Below are positions 55,111-64,000 of a DNA stretch of 64,000 bases, in pieces. Source of the stretch: Bactrocera neohumeralis (taxonomy: Eukaryota; Arthropoda; Insecta; Diptera; Tephritidae); NCBI RefSeq assembly GCF_024586455.1, contig NC_065923.1, positions 50,972,264 through 51,036,263 on the forward strand. Reading direction: 5' to 3'. The position numbers and the translations under genes are program-made. The notes beneath the pieces were generated by a model that saw only the letters and a program-made list of their open reading frames with translations, was not told the DNA's origin and did no database searches. Numbering within the stretch: the stretch's first letter is position 1; the number at the start of each line of letters is the position of its first letter.

Positions 55111-55884
55111 ATATGTACATATATGTCGTTAAAACCAAATATCAAAGCTTATGTGAGGAATTTAAAATATATATGTACATATGTACATATATATAGAGTA
55201 CAAATGTTTTCTCCTTTAAGTTGTTTTACTTTCGATCGCAATAGCAATTTGAAATCACAGATATTGAAAAATCCCAATACTGTTCATCACCAGCTGTAAT
55301 ACATTAAGGGAGGCGCTACGATGGTATGAAAGCGCTTGTAGAAATCGCTGGTTCTGTCAAATGCCCAGAAATTCATACAAAGCTGCTTATGGGAGAATTC
55401 ACTACAAGCCGGTTGGGGTTACTGCCGGCTAAGATGTCACTTGCAGAAATTAGCACACTGTCTTACACATCTATTTCGTCGAGCTTACCACAGAGAAACC
55501 AGAACTCATACACCTTAACTGCCCAGCAATCACAAGAATATATGAGTTAAGCTATTGGGCAAATAAATCCGATGAAAGAGTTATCCATCCATTAACCCTG
55601 GAGTTTGCCAAGCCGGCTCACTGCGCTAAGTGAAGTGCGGTGATAATAGAGAGGGTGCAAGAGACCATAAGTGGCAATGCATTTCTTAACTTTATTTAAT
55701 ACAATATTGCGTTTAAATGACCGCATCTGACATTAAATGCGGATTTTTGGATAACTCCTGTTTTCCACATCAGACTTAAATATTTCAAAAAGCTTTCAAA
55801 CCATAGAGTTTAAGTAATGAAAGCAAAGTCTTGATAATGTACATACATATATGTATTGTGAACATTAGCTGACCTCGATTAGCC
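55111..55884. other. Microsatellite-rich stretch before the gap
   Basis: ATATGTACATATGTACATAT repeats at 55120-55200. A 74-codon + frame (55326-55550) has no recognisable family. Confidence 0.5.
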
Positions 55885-55984
55885 NNNNNNNNNNNNNNNN
55901 NNNNNNNNNNNNNNNNNNNNNNNNNNNNNNNNNNNNNNNNNNNNNNNNNNNNNNNNNNNNNNNNNNNNNNNNNNNNNNNNNNNN
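55885..55984. other. Assembly gap of exactly 100 N
   Basis: One hundred N bases, the usual placeholder for a gap of unknown size. Order and distance across it are not guaranteed. Confidence 1.
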
Positions 55985-56269
55985 CTAAATTTCCATCCCA
56001 ACACACACGCCATAAACTTATTAGACAACAGTGAAGACACACGACGACGTCAAAAACTGCATCCTCTAGACCTGCCCTTTAGATCGTAAGAACTAATTAA
56101 GTAGTTAATGCAAAAATAATCATACGATACATTTACTGATCACCCTTACTTTAAGGCCAAATTGCACTTAATGCATCAATGTGAATTATATCAGTCAATT
56201 ACATTTACTTATTGTTTCACGACAGATTGTAAATAAAGATATGCAATATAAAAAAAAAATAAAGCATTT

Positions 56270-56460
56270 CGGTTGTTAATAAAGCATTGCTTTTCGGAGG
56301 AAAATACTGTTGAATTTGGGCTCAGGGAAATCCACCGTTGAAAAGATATTTGCCAAGCTGGAAACAGGCGAATTGAGCACCGAGGACAAAGATGCTCTAA
56401 AGATTCGAAAGCAATGTGCAAAGTGGGTGCCTCGCAAGTTCATAATCCAATAAATACAAC
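56270..56460 (+). mobile_element. Mariner transposase scrap
   Basis: + frame reads STVEKIFAKLETGELSTEDK, then IRKQCAKWVPRKFIIQ and a stop. Both halves look like mariner blocks (the FxxGxxSTED linker and the LCAKWVPR motif) joined by a deletion. The 285 bp before it, back to the gap, show nothing recognisable. Confidence 0.55.
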
Positions 56461-56482
56461 GAATAAATGATTCTGAGAAGTA

Positions 56483-57851
56483 CACTCAGTCCTTTTTTTA
56501 CGCGATCTCTTTTTACGCTATTTCACTTTAACGCGGTTATTTTTGCAGCGCAAATTCCTGTTTTTACGCGAATTGCTCAGTTTAACGCGATTGCTTTTTT
56601 TCGTTTTTTGCTTGTTTACATATTTTTACGCGTAATAATTTTTGAATATGTCGGCGCACTCAGGCCGCGAGCACTAAAGGGTAAAGATCTAAAACATTTA
56701 CGTGTTCACTGGATGGCCAATAAAAAAGCCTGGGTAATTGAAAATATATTCCAAGAATATATTCCAGAAATGCTTTGTACCAAAAGTTAAAAGTTATTTG
56801 GAAAAGAAGAAACAGCCCTTTAAAGCTCTTTTAATAATTGACAATGCACCAGGCCATCCGTTGATTGAACGTCCTAATGTAAATATCATTTTCCTCCCAC
56901 CGAATACTACATCAATTATCCAACCGATGGATCAAGGTATTATTGCGACTTTTTAAATGTACTACCTCAAAAAAACTTTTCAGTTCATTATGGAAAAACT
57001 GGAGGAAAATCCTGAATTGGACTTCACCGATCCTTGGAAAAATTTTTCTATCAAGTATTGCATCTTGTACGCGTCAAAAGCAATTTCTGAAATAAGGCAA
57101 CATACGTTAAACGCATGCTGGAAATCTGTTTGGCCAGAATGTGTTAAAAGTGGTATGTCCGTAACAAGCCATTCAACTAATTATTCAGATATCATTGATT
57201 TAGCACGTTCCGCGGGAGGAGAAATTCTTGCAGATATGACGAGATAAGATATTGACGAGATTCTTCTAGACCGAGAGCTCGGTAATGACGATTTGATTGA
57301 AATAGCTACGGATGTAATCCATTCGGAAAATGGCAGCGACACCGAGATAGACGAGCATCCGATTAAAGCAGAGACGATTAAGCAAGGTCTTAAACTTACA
57401 GCAGAATTGGAAAATTATTTTGTAGCAAATGATACTGCAAACTCAGTCGGGGATGCTAAGTCAATCAGAACATCAATCCATAGTTCTTACTATTGATTCT
57501 GATACAAATTCTAGTGATATCAGTGCCGGCCATTAAAATAAGCGGCTAAGAATAATTTCCACTACGGATAATGACAGTGATTAAACAGCATTCAACGGTT
57601 TTTTCAATAAATCTATGTACCTATTTTCTATTTTATTCTCTTTTATATATGGTTTTGTTTGTATTTTATTTTGATATGAATGAATAAATCATAAATCTGA
57701 AATTTAGGCTTTCTTGCTTATTGTTTTTGAATATTTTTGTATATTTTTGTTATACGCGATATTTATATTCAGGACAATTCGTCAGTTAATATTAGGCTTA
57801 ACCATTTTGCGATGGTAGCGGGAACCAATAATCGTAAAAAGGACAGTGTGG
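56483..57851 (+). mobile_element. Second Tigger/pogo-like element, 5' deleted
   Basis: The left end CACTCAGTCCTTTTTTTACG is identical to that at 37259 and has the same TTTACGCG array, preceded by TA. The right end is eroded (ATCGTAAAAAGGACAGTGTG). Compared with 37259-43505 it lacks the transposase N-terminal half but keeps the C-terminal half and carries no LTR insertion. Its right flank is the same dispersed repeat as at 43506; its left flank differs. Confidence 0.82.
56665..57496 (+). pseudogene. Tigger-like transposase, C-terminal two thirds
   Basis: Broken frames read RPRALKGKDLKHLRVHWMAN, LLIIDNAPGHPLIERP (second Asp), NTTSIIQPMDQGIIATF (third Asp) followed by TAA, then SEIRQHTLNACWKSVWPECV and the acidic C-terminal region ending SIHSSYY. 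This copy supplies the C-terminus that the LTR element removed from the first copy. A frame shift near 56760 and stops at 56954 and 57245 inactivate it. Confidence 0.85.
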
Positions 57852-58562
57852 TTGTTACTGCGCGGTTTGTACGGATGATCAAAATCAAGCAGAAGATAGA
57901 TGCCAGGATTGCCATATTGCATATATAAATGATCAGGATGACGAGGAAAGTTTAAATCTGATTACAGCCTGTCTTGCCTGTACCAATCCGTCTATCCATC
58001 CAAATTTAGTCATCTAGTCAAATTTATGATATGTGATCTACGCCATTAAGCTAAAACCTATAAAAAATTACCATAACTAAAGCACTAAAATAAGAGATAA
58101 AAGTAAAAGGGTGTGGCCCCACCTTTAATGTATACATCTTAAGCCACTAAAGCTACAACAACAAAATTTGTTCAGCGAAAATATTATGAAAACTCTTTCA
58201 AATAAATTCTTAACGTGGATGGAAATCGGAAGATAACTCCACGCTACATAGGGGATTTGCTACCTGTTCAGAACTACCCAAGAAGCATAATAATTCAATA
58301 ACTAATTACATGAAGACATTAAATTTTACACTCCGGTGCATGAAGGCGCTTTATTGGGAACCAGTGCGAAATTGGACCCGATCCGACTCACCGATTTCGA
58401 CGAAATTTGTTTACATACCCATTTTTCATATTCCTATGTCCCCAATTGTGAAAATATTCGAAATTGAACTACGATTACGCCTGCTTTTACATATAACACA
58501 ATTCTAAATTCCGTTGATTCTTTCTTTCCAAATTTCACAAATCAAGTAATTAATATAAAAGT
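57852..58562 (+). repeat. Duplicate of 43506-44210 (dispersed repeat, block B left part)
   Basis: Collinear with 43510-44210: ATATAAATGATCAGGATGAC, GAGGAAAGTTTAAATCTG, AAAGGGTGTGGCCCC and ACCGATTTCGACGAAATTTG. Small indels appear every few dozen bases relative to block A. Ends AATATAAAAGTA, where the 4.3-kb insertion begins. Confidence 0.8.
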
Positions 58563-59029
58563 ACTAGCTTGTTGCATACGTTGACACAAATGAAGTGCAT
58601 GTGTTTTGAAATGAAGAAAGTTGAATTTACATTGGAAATATCAATAACAGCCGAAGGTACTGGCAATCGTCGTTTTCGGGTGGATTATGTAAACTCGTCT
58701 AAGTTGGTTGAAGACACTAATACGTAACTATTTCTTCGTCTGATGCATTTCCATGTATAATATCAAGAGCATTTCCGAATAGAAACCAATGTGCTCGCAA
58801 ACGAATCACCAGCCACAAGTTGAGGAAAAAAACACAAATCAATGGTTTTGTTATTGGTGTTTCATATGAGTGTGCTGCTATATTCTCTGGGTTTTGAAAA
58901 ACCTCTTTAGCCATTCTCCAAATGAACTGCGAGACGCACAACAGTCGAAAAACGTTCATGAATTATAAGCGAAATACCACCACAAAGCGCTTTATTGCAA
59001 TTCGTATCGACCAAGTATCGTTCCAAGAC

Positions 59030-60420
59030 CAATATTGATATGAGTTTTGAATGTAGATTGAACAACAGTGGAGATTATAAACTGCGATCCGCACCAAGTT
59101 GGCATCCCGCTTCGATATTCACTACTCTAAATTTACATGTATGGTTAATCCTGATGAGCTGCTACAGTTGCAAACAGTGGATAGTGTTTCGTCCATTTAT
59201 TGTCAGACATACAAACCGAAGTGGGATTGTGGTGTCGCGAGATCGCGAACCATATTGGTTTTCATCACTTCGTTTAATACTGGATCTTTCTCATCGAAAT
59301 TTCGCAGAAACCAATTTCATGGTGAAGATCTTTGTTTGTACGTCTAAGTTTGGTGACATTGTTAGAAGCAAGAAAATCAACTGAAAATAAATTGATCTCA
59401 TATTTTTCTGTTTAGCCATGTATGCAAATTGTAATATTGTGTAGTCAGCAAAAGTTACAAGATCGAGCACAAAGATTGGTTAACATGCCGTGATTAATAA
59501 ACACTTATTAGCAAAAACTTCTTAGCCCAAGAAACAAAGGAGACTTTATCAAAGCTTAATAAAGTTATGAAAACAGATTACTGATTTTTTTAATTGAATG
59601 ACGTTGACATTTAGAATTGCTGTTACGTTCTACGACTATTGCCATGTTTTAAATATGCAATAAATAAACACCATCAGCTGAAAGAAGTTTGTTTCTTAAT
59701 ATTTTTTCCACCAGAGACCTTGTACCTGCGTATTTATTAGAAAACTACAAACAAGAAGTCAGCAAATCGGTTCAGCCATTCATATTGATGCCGTAACACA
59801 ACGCATTCATTGTCCTGCGTGAGAAGTATGTCGGCTGAAATGAAAAAAAAGTTAGTTGCGTTGTTAAAAATCATTATTTTTCGATTTTTCTGAAATTTTC
59901 AATATCACGCGGACGATAGCAACATTTTTGGTTTCTATTCGGTGTGTAAATGCCAGAAGATGGGAACTCAGGAAGCCATGCAATCATAGTTACGATAATT
60001 TGGCTAATTGGCATAAACTGATTCGGCGTTGGTTCATATTTCGTTGGTAATTGACAAAGGGGAGGTGGAACTGTCGGAAAATTCAATTTCACCCAAACTA
60101 CAATATCAAGCATTGTGAGTTTTGAATGTGAATTAGACAATAGTGGCGAATATAAATTTTTGATCATATGTTACGTCCGGCTTCGATGACCTGCTCTCAG
60201 TTGAATGGTAAATGTCATGCCATTGTCGACTGATGAGCTACAACGATGAGTGGATATCCATCATTTCCAGTTTGCGTTTTCCGAAAGAAAACCGTGGATA
60301 GTATTTCGTGCATTTATTGCAGAGTGGGATTGTGGTGTCGAGATGCACCATATTGGTTTCATCACTTCGTAGAATAATGAATCTTTCTCGCGGAACATAA
60401 AATGATTTCATCAATTTGAT
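59030..60420. repeat. Pair of diverged internal repeats in the insertion
   Basis: 59035-59340 and about 60115-60415 share GAGTTTTGAATGT, GTGGCGAATATAAA/GTGGAGATTATAAA, GATGAGCT, GTGGGATTGTGGTGTCG and CATATTGGTTT(T)CATCACTTCG in the same order. A third shared motif pair (AAATCGG...AGCCATTC...GATGCCGT) lies at 59765-59800 and 62822-62860. The insertion may be two related elements, one inside the other. Confidence 0.5.
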
Positions 60421-60544
60421 CTGGTGTAACTTTTTATCCACCATTCAAGAAAAGAATGTGTGCGTGCGACAAACCTCGTTTTTTGCAACTCAGCAGAGTA
60501 CATCCAGCATCGGCTGCACCCATACTTGTATATACGCACGTTCT

Positions 60545-62105
60545 TCTTCTTTAACCATTGACGTAGACACCGCTTACGCGGTGCCAGCCGGAGATTAACA
60601 ACAGCGCGCCAGTCGTTTCTTCTTTTCCTTCGTGGCGCGGTGGATATTCCAAGCGTAGCCAGGTCCTTCTCCGCGGTCGGCCTTCCAGCGGGTTGAAGGT
60701 CTTCCTCTTCTCTGCTTCCCCCGGAAGGCACTCGAACACTCTCAGAGCTGGAGTATTTTTTCATCATCCGGACAACATGACCACCAGCCAGCGTATGCAA
60801 TATTTCAATTACGCTGAACTATGTCAATGTCGTCGTATATCATACCAGCTCATCGTTCATCAGATACGATATTCGCATGTGTCTGGAGACCATAAAATCT
60901 TACGCGGGCTTTTCTCTCGGCTCGCAGCATCGACTCATCGATTGCTGTCATCGCCCAAAGCCTCTGCACCATATAGCAGGACGGGAATTATAGGTGACAG
61001 TGTAGGGTTAACTTTTATTAAATCAGGAGAAGGGACTTCACTTGTTCTGCCTACTCAGTCCGAAGTAGCACCTATGTTGTGGAGATAATCTGCATTTAGT
61101 TCAGAGGCTGACATTGTTAATTGGTGTTTACATGGTTTCCAGACGGGCAGAAATTATCACTGGCAAAGATTATGACTGTCAACAGTGACGGCGAAGCCGT
61201 CGCGGTGTGACGACTGTTTGTTTTTGATGACAGGGAATATTTCATTTTACCCTCGTTCACTGCAGACCGTGCTTAACGGCGCCGGTGTTGGGCCGATGAT
61301 ATCAATATCATCGGCCACGCCAACAACTGTACGCTCTTATATGAAGATGGTACCTTCTGTTTAGTTCTGCAGCTCGAACTATTTTTGCTCCCGAAGGCAG
61401 ATTGGAGAAGTCGCACTGTAGTGTACCAGAGCCTCGTTTGGTATCAGGCAAACGGCTCGGAGAGGTCGCTTCCGATCACAACGGAGCTTTTGGTGTTACT
61501 CAACGTCAGTTTACAGCCGTATTAGTTTCGCGGGGATACCAAATTCGAACATCGCGGCACTTAAACAACATCTTTTCGTGCCTGTCAGGCGCTTTGGAGG
61601 CTCGACGAAGAGAGGTGGAAGAGGGTGGTGTGTGTCGATTCTTCTGCCACCTGGTCTTTTCTGGAATTTGGCGCATGGTGAATATCTGGTCAGTTGTTGA
61701 TTTTCCAGGTCTAAAGCCGCACTGATAAGGTCCAATCAGTTTGTTGACGGTGGGCTTTAATCTTTCACATAATACGCTAGATAGAACCTTATATACACGA
61801 TGTTGAGCTAATCCACAGTAGTTAGCTGGGTGTAGGGTCTTCTTTTTTTATAAATTGGGCATATATAGGATGGGTCATGTGGCAAGTTCCGCAGAGTGAG
61901 AAAGTTCTCTGATCGCCATTCACTTGGAGTGGCCAGAAACAGTTCTTTTACACATAGCTCAAGCAGCTCACTACTTCCGGTCTTTGACCAAGTATCTTCT
62001 GGGTAGCCTAGAACATCCGTTCCGAAGGCGGCACTGTGTGAGCACCGAAACGCCACGCCCTGCGTAGGGTTGTGCCTTTGAGTTTTGAGACCGCCACGTG
62101 TCTTT
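60545..62105 (-). mobile_element. RTE-type LINE remnant, minus strand
   Basis: Minus frames from right to left: SSELLELCVKELFLATPSEW (61990-61930), RT entry around 61880-61700 (VLSSVLCERLKPTVNKLIGP, PYQCGFRPG), SAAMFEFGIPAKLIRL, then the C-terminal region at 60740-60550 (PRRRTWLRLEYPPRHEGKEE). Heavily shifted. Left end matches the 3' end of the RTE at 52877. Confidence 0.7.
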
Positions 62106-62893
62106 GTTTGCTTTAGAATAAAGTCCATCAAATATCATGGCATTGTTTGAAAAATCTTGCTGTATTGTCGTGATGATCGCTTGCTGATTGACGGCAATCA
62201 TAATTCCCCACACATATGTCATCGAATCCTGGGAGTCTCATGTATGTAGTTCTGTGTTGAAGTACGTTGATGGCAAAAGAGCAAACCGATATTAACACCG
62301 ATGTCTTCCGTTGCCTGCCAATTTCAATCTGTAATTGATCACTTCGTTTGAAACGCCACACATAAGTTTTCACTGAACAATTTTCAATAATTTTTTCTTT
62401 AGCAAATAAGCCGGAATAAAAAAGCAAGCGACCGAAATTGAAAGGTTTAAATAATTACAAAGAACAAAATATTGAAAAAACAAAACAAAACGGATTGTGA
62501 AGAGTCCTTTTGGGCTCAATTTTCGACATTTCCTTATGAAAAAGTATATGGTGATTTTGTTTATATCAGCCTTTTCAGATCACAGCTTCTGATTTAATGA
62601 AGATTGGTTCCGCCGTTCTCGTGCGTTAGCGTTACTAACAAAAACGAAGCAATCTTTTTTACCATATGTACGCCTGCTTGTATGTATGTATATACAAATA
62701 AAAAAACGTTTGTATGGGAAAAGAAAAGAGGAAGCTGTTTAAAGGTTTCCGTAACTTTCGTGAAAATTTTTTCTTATAAGAACCTTCTCCTAATGATAAC
62801 CGATACAACAAAAAAACAATCAGCCAAATCGGATTTTAGCCATTCGCACGTGATGCCGTGAAACGCGAAAAACGGTTTTCATTTTTTGTATAT

Positions 62894-64000
62894 AAGGTAA
62901 AACTTTGAACGAGATAATGCCTTTAGTGTATGCACCTTATGAACTAAAAATTGTTCAAATCTAAACAAAACTGTTCAACCCCTAGGTACCGTATATATAT
63001 GGTTACAGTATCTAGCTGACTTTTGACTAGAAAAACATCTGACAATGTTATCAGGATATACAAATAAGTTCAGAGGAGATTCATTTCCCAACAATAGTAA
63101 CTTTGTGTCTCAAAAATGGGTTGAATTTGGTCAATACTTCCCTGAACTCCCATATAGCTAATCTGTCGAACTTGCAGGTGACTTTATGTCGCATAATCGC
63201 CCATTATTTGATTTATTTCAATGAAAATTACGGAGCATGTTTTACTCATAACAGTGCATCTTTGTACCTAAAATAGATATAATTAGGCGAAAACTTGACT
63301 TAGCCCCCAAATAACTAATATCAGGATTTTCGAACATCCGGCTGACTTTACTCCATATGATTGGTATATATAAAAATAACGTCTTACGTTGTTTGTCCGC
63401 GATGGACTCCTAAACTACTAAACCGATTTTAGTAAAATTTAGCACATTGTGTCCAGTTCGAACCAACTTAGAAGATAAGATAGTAAAAACAATTCATAAA
63501 TAACAAATACAGCGAGAACTCTATTAAGTGGACGCTCTATCAAGCAGACATCTCTTTTAAGTATGCACATTGTTCATGTGTTTTACAATCTATTAAAAGG
63601 ACAACTTTATTAACTGGACAGAATGGCTGGTAACCAGACATTGAGAAAAAAGCCTTAAATATTTGTATGAACATATTTAAAATTAAACCTCGAGTACAAT
63701 ACCTTGGATTCTTATACCGACAAAAACGTGTTCGCCTTTATTCGTAAATAAAATTTTCACTGTATTGAATAGTTTATTATATGAATACCACAGCAAAGCG
63801 TGGCCGGATCCACTAGTATAGTATATGTCTTTATAAAATTGCTTAGATTCCAATACTCTGGTAGGTGTTTTACATCTTAAGAAGTTTCTCTTTGATTTTT
63901 GAAAGTTGCACAAGTATAAAATGTTCAGTTGCACCCGAATTAAGGTCTTTCTTACTTCTTTTGGTTCTGTTTTTATACCGCGCCCGTTTTGTTTTTGATG
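62894..64000 (+). repeat. Duplicate of 44205-45468 (block B right part)
   Basis: Resumes TAAAACTTTGAACG and follows block A: AATGCCTTTAGTGTATG, GTGCATCTTTGT, AGGATTTTCGAACATCCGGC. It lacks about 180 bp (44670-44850) present in A, includes the Helitron-like element 63366-63816 and the repeat terminus (63903-63960), then continues ATACCGCGCCCGTTTTGTTT at the window edge as at 45449. The duplication therefore extends beyond the window. Confidence 0.85.
63366..63816 (+). mobile_element. Helitron-like non-autonomous element, copy 2
   Basis: Starts TATATATAAAAATAACGTC and ends GCAAAGCGTGGCCGGATCCACTAG followed by T. The CTAG end with a GC-rich segment (GCGTGGCCGGATCC) just before it fits the Helitron 3' pattern. 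Same element as 44856-45300 with an intact terminus. Confidence 0.6.

Larger units (their letters stand above)
58563..62893 (-). mobile_element. 4.3-kb Helitron-like insertion (proposed)
   Basis: Block A has AAAAGTATAAAACTTTG uninterrupted (near 44200). Block B has AAAAGTA, then 4.3 kb beginning CTAGCTTGTTGC and ending TGTATATAAGG, then TAAAACTTTGAACG. Insertion is thus between A and T without duplication. Read on the minus strand it starts CCTTATATACAAAAAATGAA and ends AACAAGCTAG, close to the Helitron pattern (TC start, CTAG end, A/T target). No Rep or helicase motif was recognised and the 3' hairpin is not clear. It contains an RTE body at 60545-62105. Confidence 0.5.

Noticed and set aside
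55326..55550. 74-codon frame as a host gene
   Set aside because: No recognisable family, no splice context, and located in a repeat-rich interval beside the gap.

Overview
The window is nuclear DNA of a dipteran, most likely a tephritid fruit fly (Bactrocera/Zeugodacus-like). The grounds are an insect-type glutamate synthase split by GT-AG introns, high AT content, and dense mariner, Tigger/pogo, Helitron-like, RTE-type, RNase H-bearing LINE and gypsy/errantivirus remnants. The genus is an inference; no marker here settles it.

One host gene is supported. It is a complete glutamate synthase (GOGAT, NADH-type fusion of large and small subunits) on the + strand. Fifteen coding exons run from the ATG at 5604 to the TAA at 32621-32623. 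All exon phases join without a break, giving 6,282 nt and 2,093 residues. The 5' half is spread over large introns (3.6, 7.4 and 3.6 kb) filled with mobile DNA. The 3' half is compact, with several introns of 56-160 bp.

Layout: 1-2300, a minus-strand LINE remnant interrupted by a mariner fragment; 2301-5603, mostly featureless flank; 5604-32623, GOGAT with intronic mobile elements (four inverted-repeat MITE candidates, an internally deleted mariner, mariner/Tc1 and LINE fragments, and copies of an abundant dispersed repeat); 32624-37140, 3' flank with mariner, RTE and LINE pieces; 37140-45432, a three-level nest of dispersed repeat, Tigger-like transposon and 4.9-kb gypsy-type LTR element; 46841-48730, a 5'-truncated LINE with RNase H domain; 49618-55110, RTE remnants and dispersed-repeat copies; 55885-55984, a 100-N gap; 55985-64000, a degraded second copy of much of the 37-45 kb block, split by a 4.3-kb Helitron-like insertion and running off the window end.

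I found no convincing new biological system. The most informative structures are the nest with its reconstructable empty site, the imperfect block duplication beside the assembly gap, a gypsy-type element that lost gag and most of pol but keeps an almost complete env frame, and two related TTAA-flanked elements in introns of the same gene.
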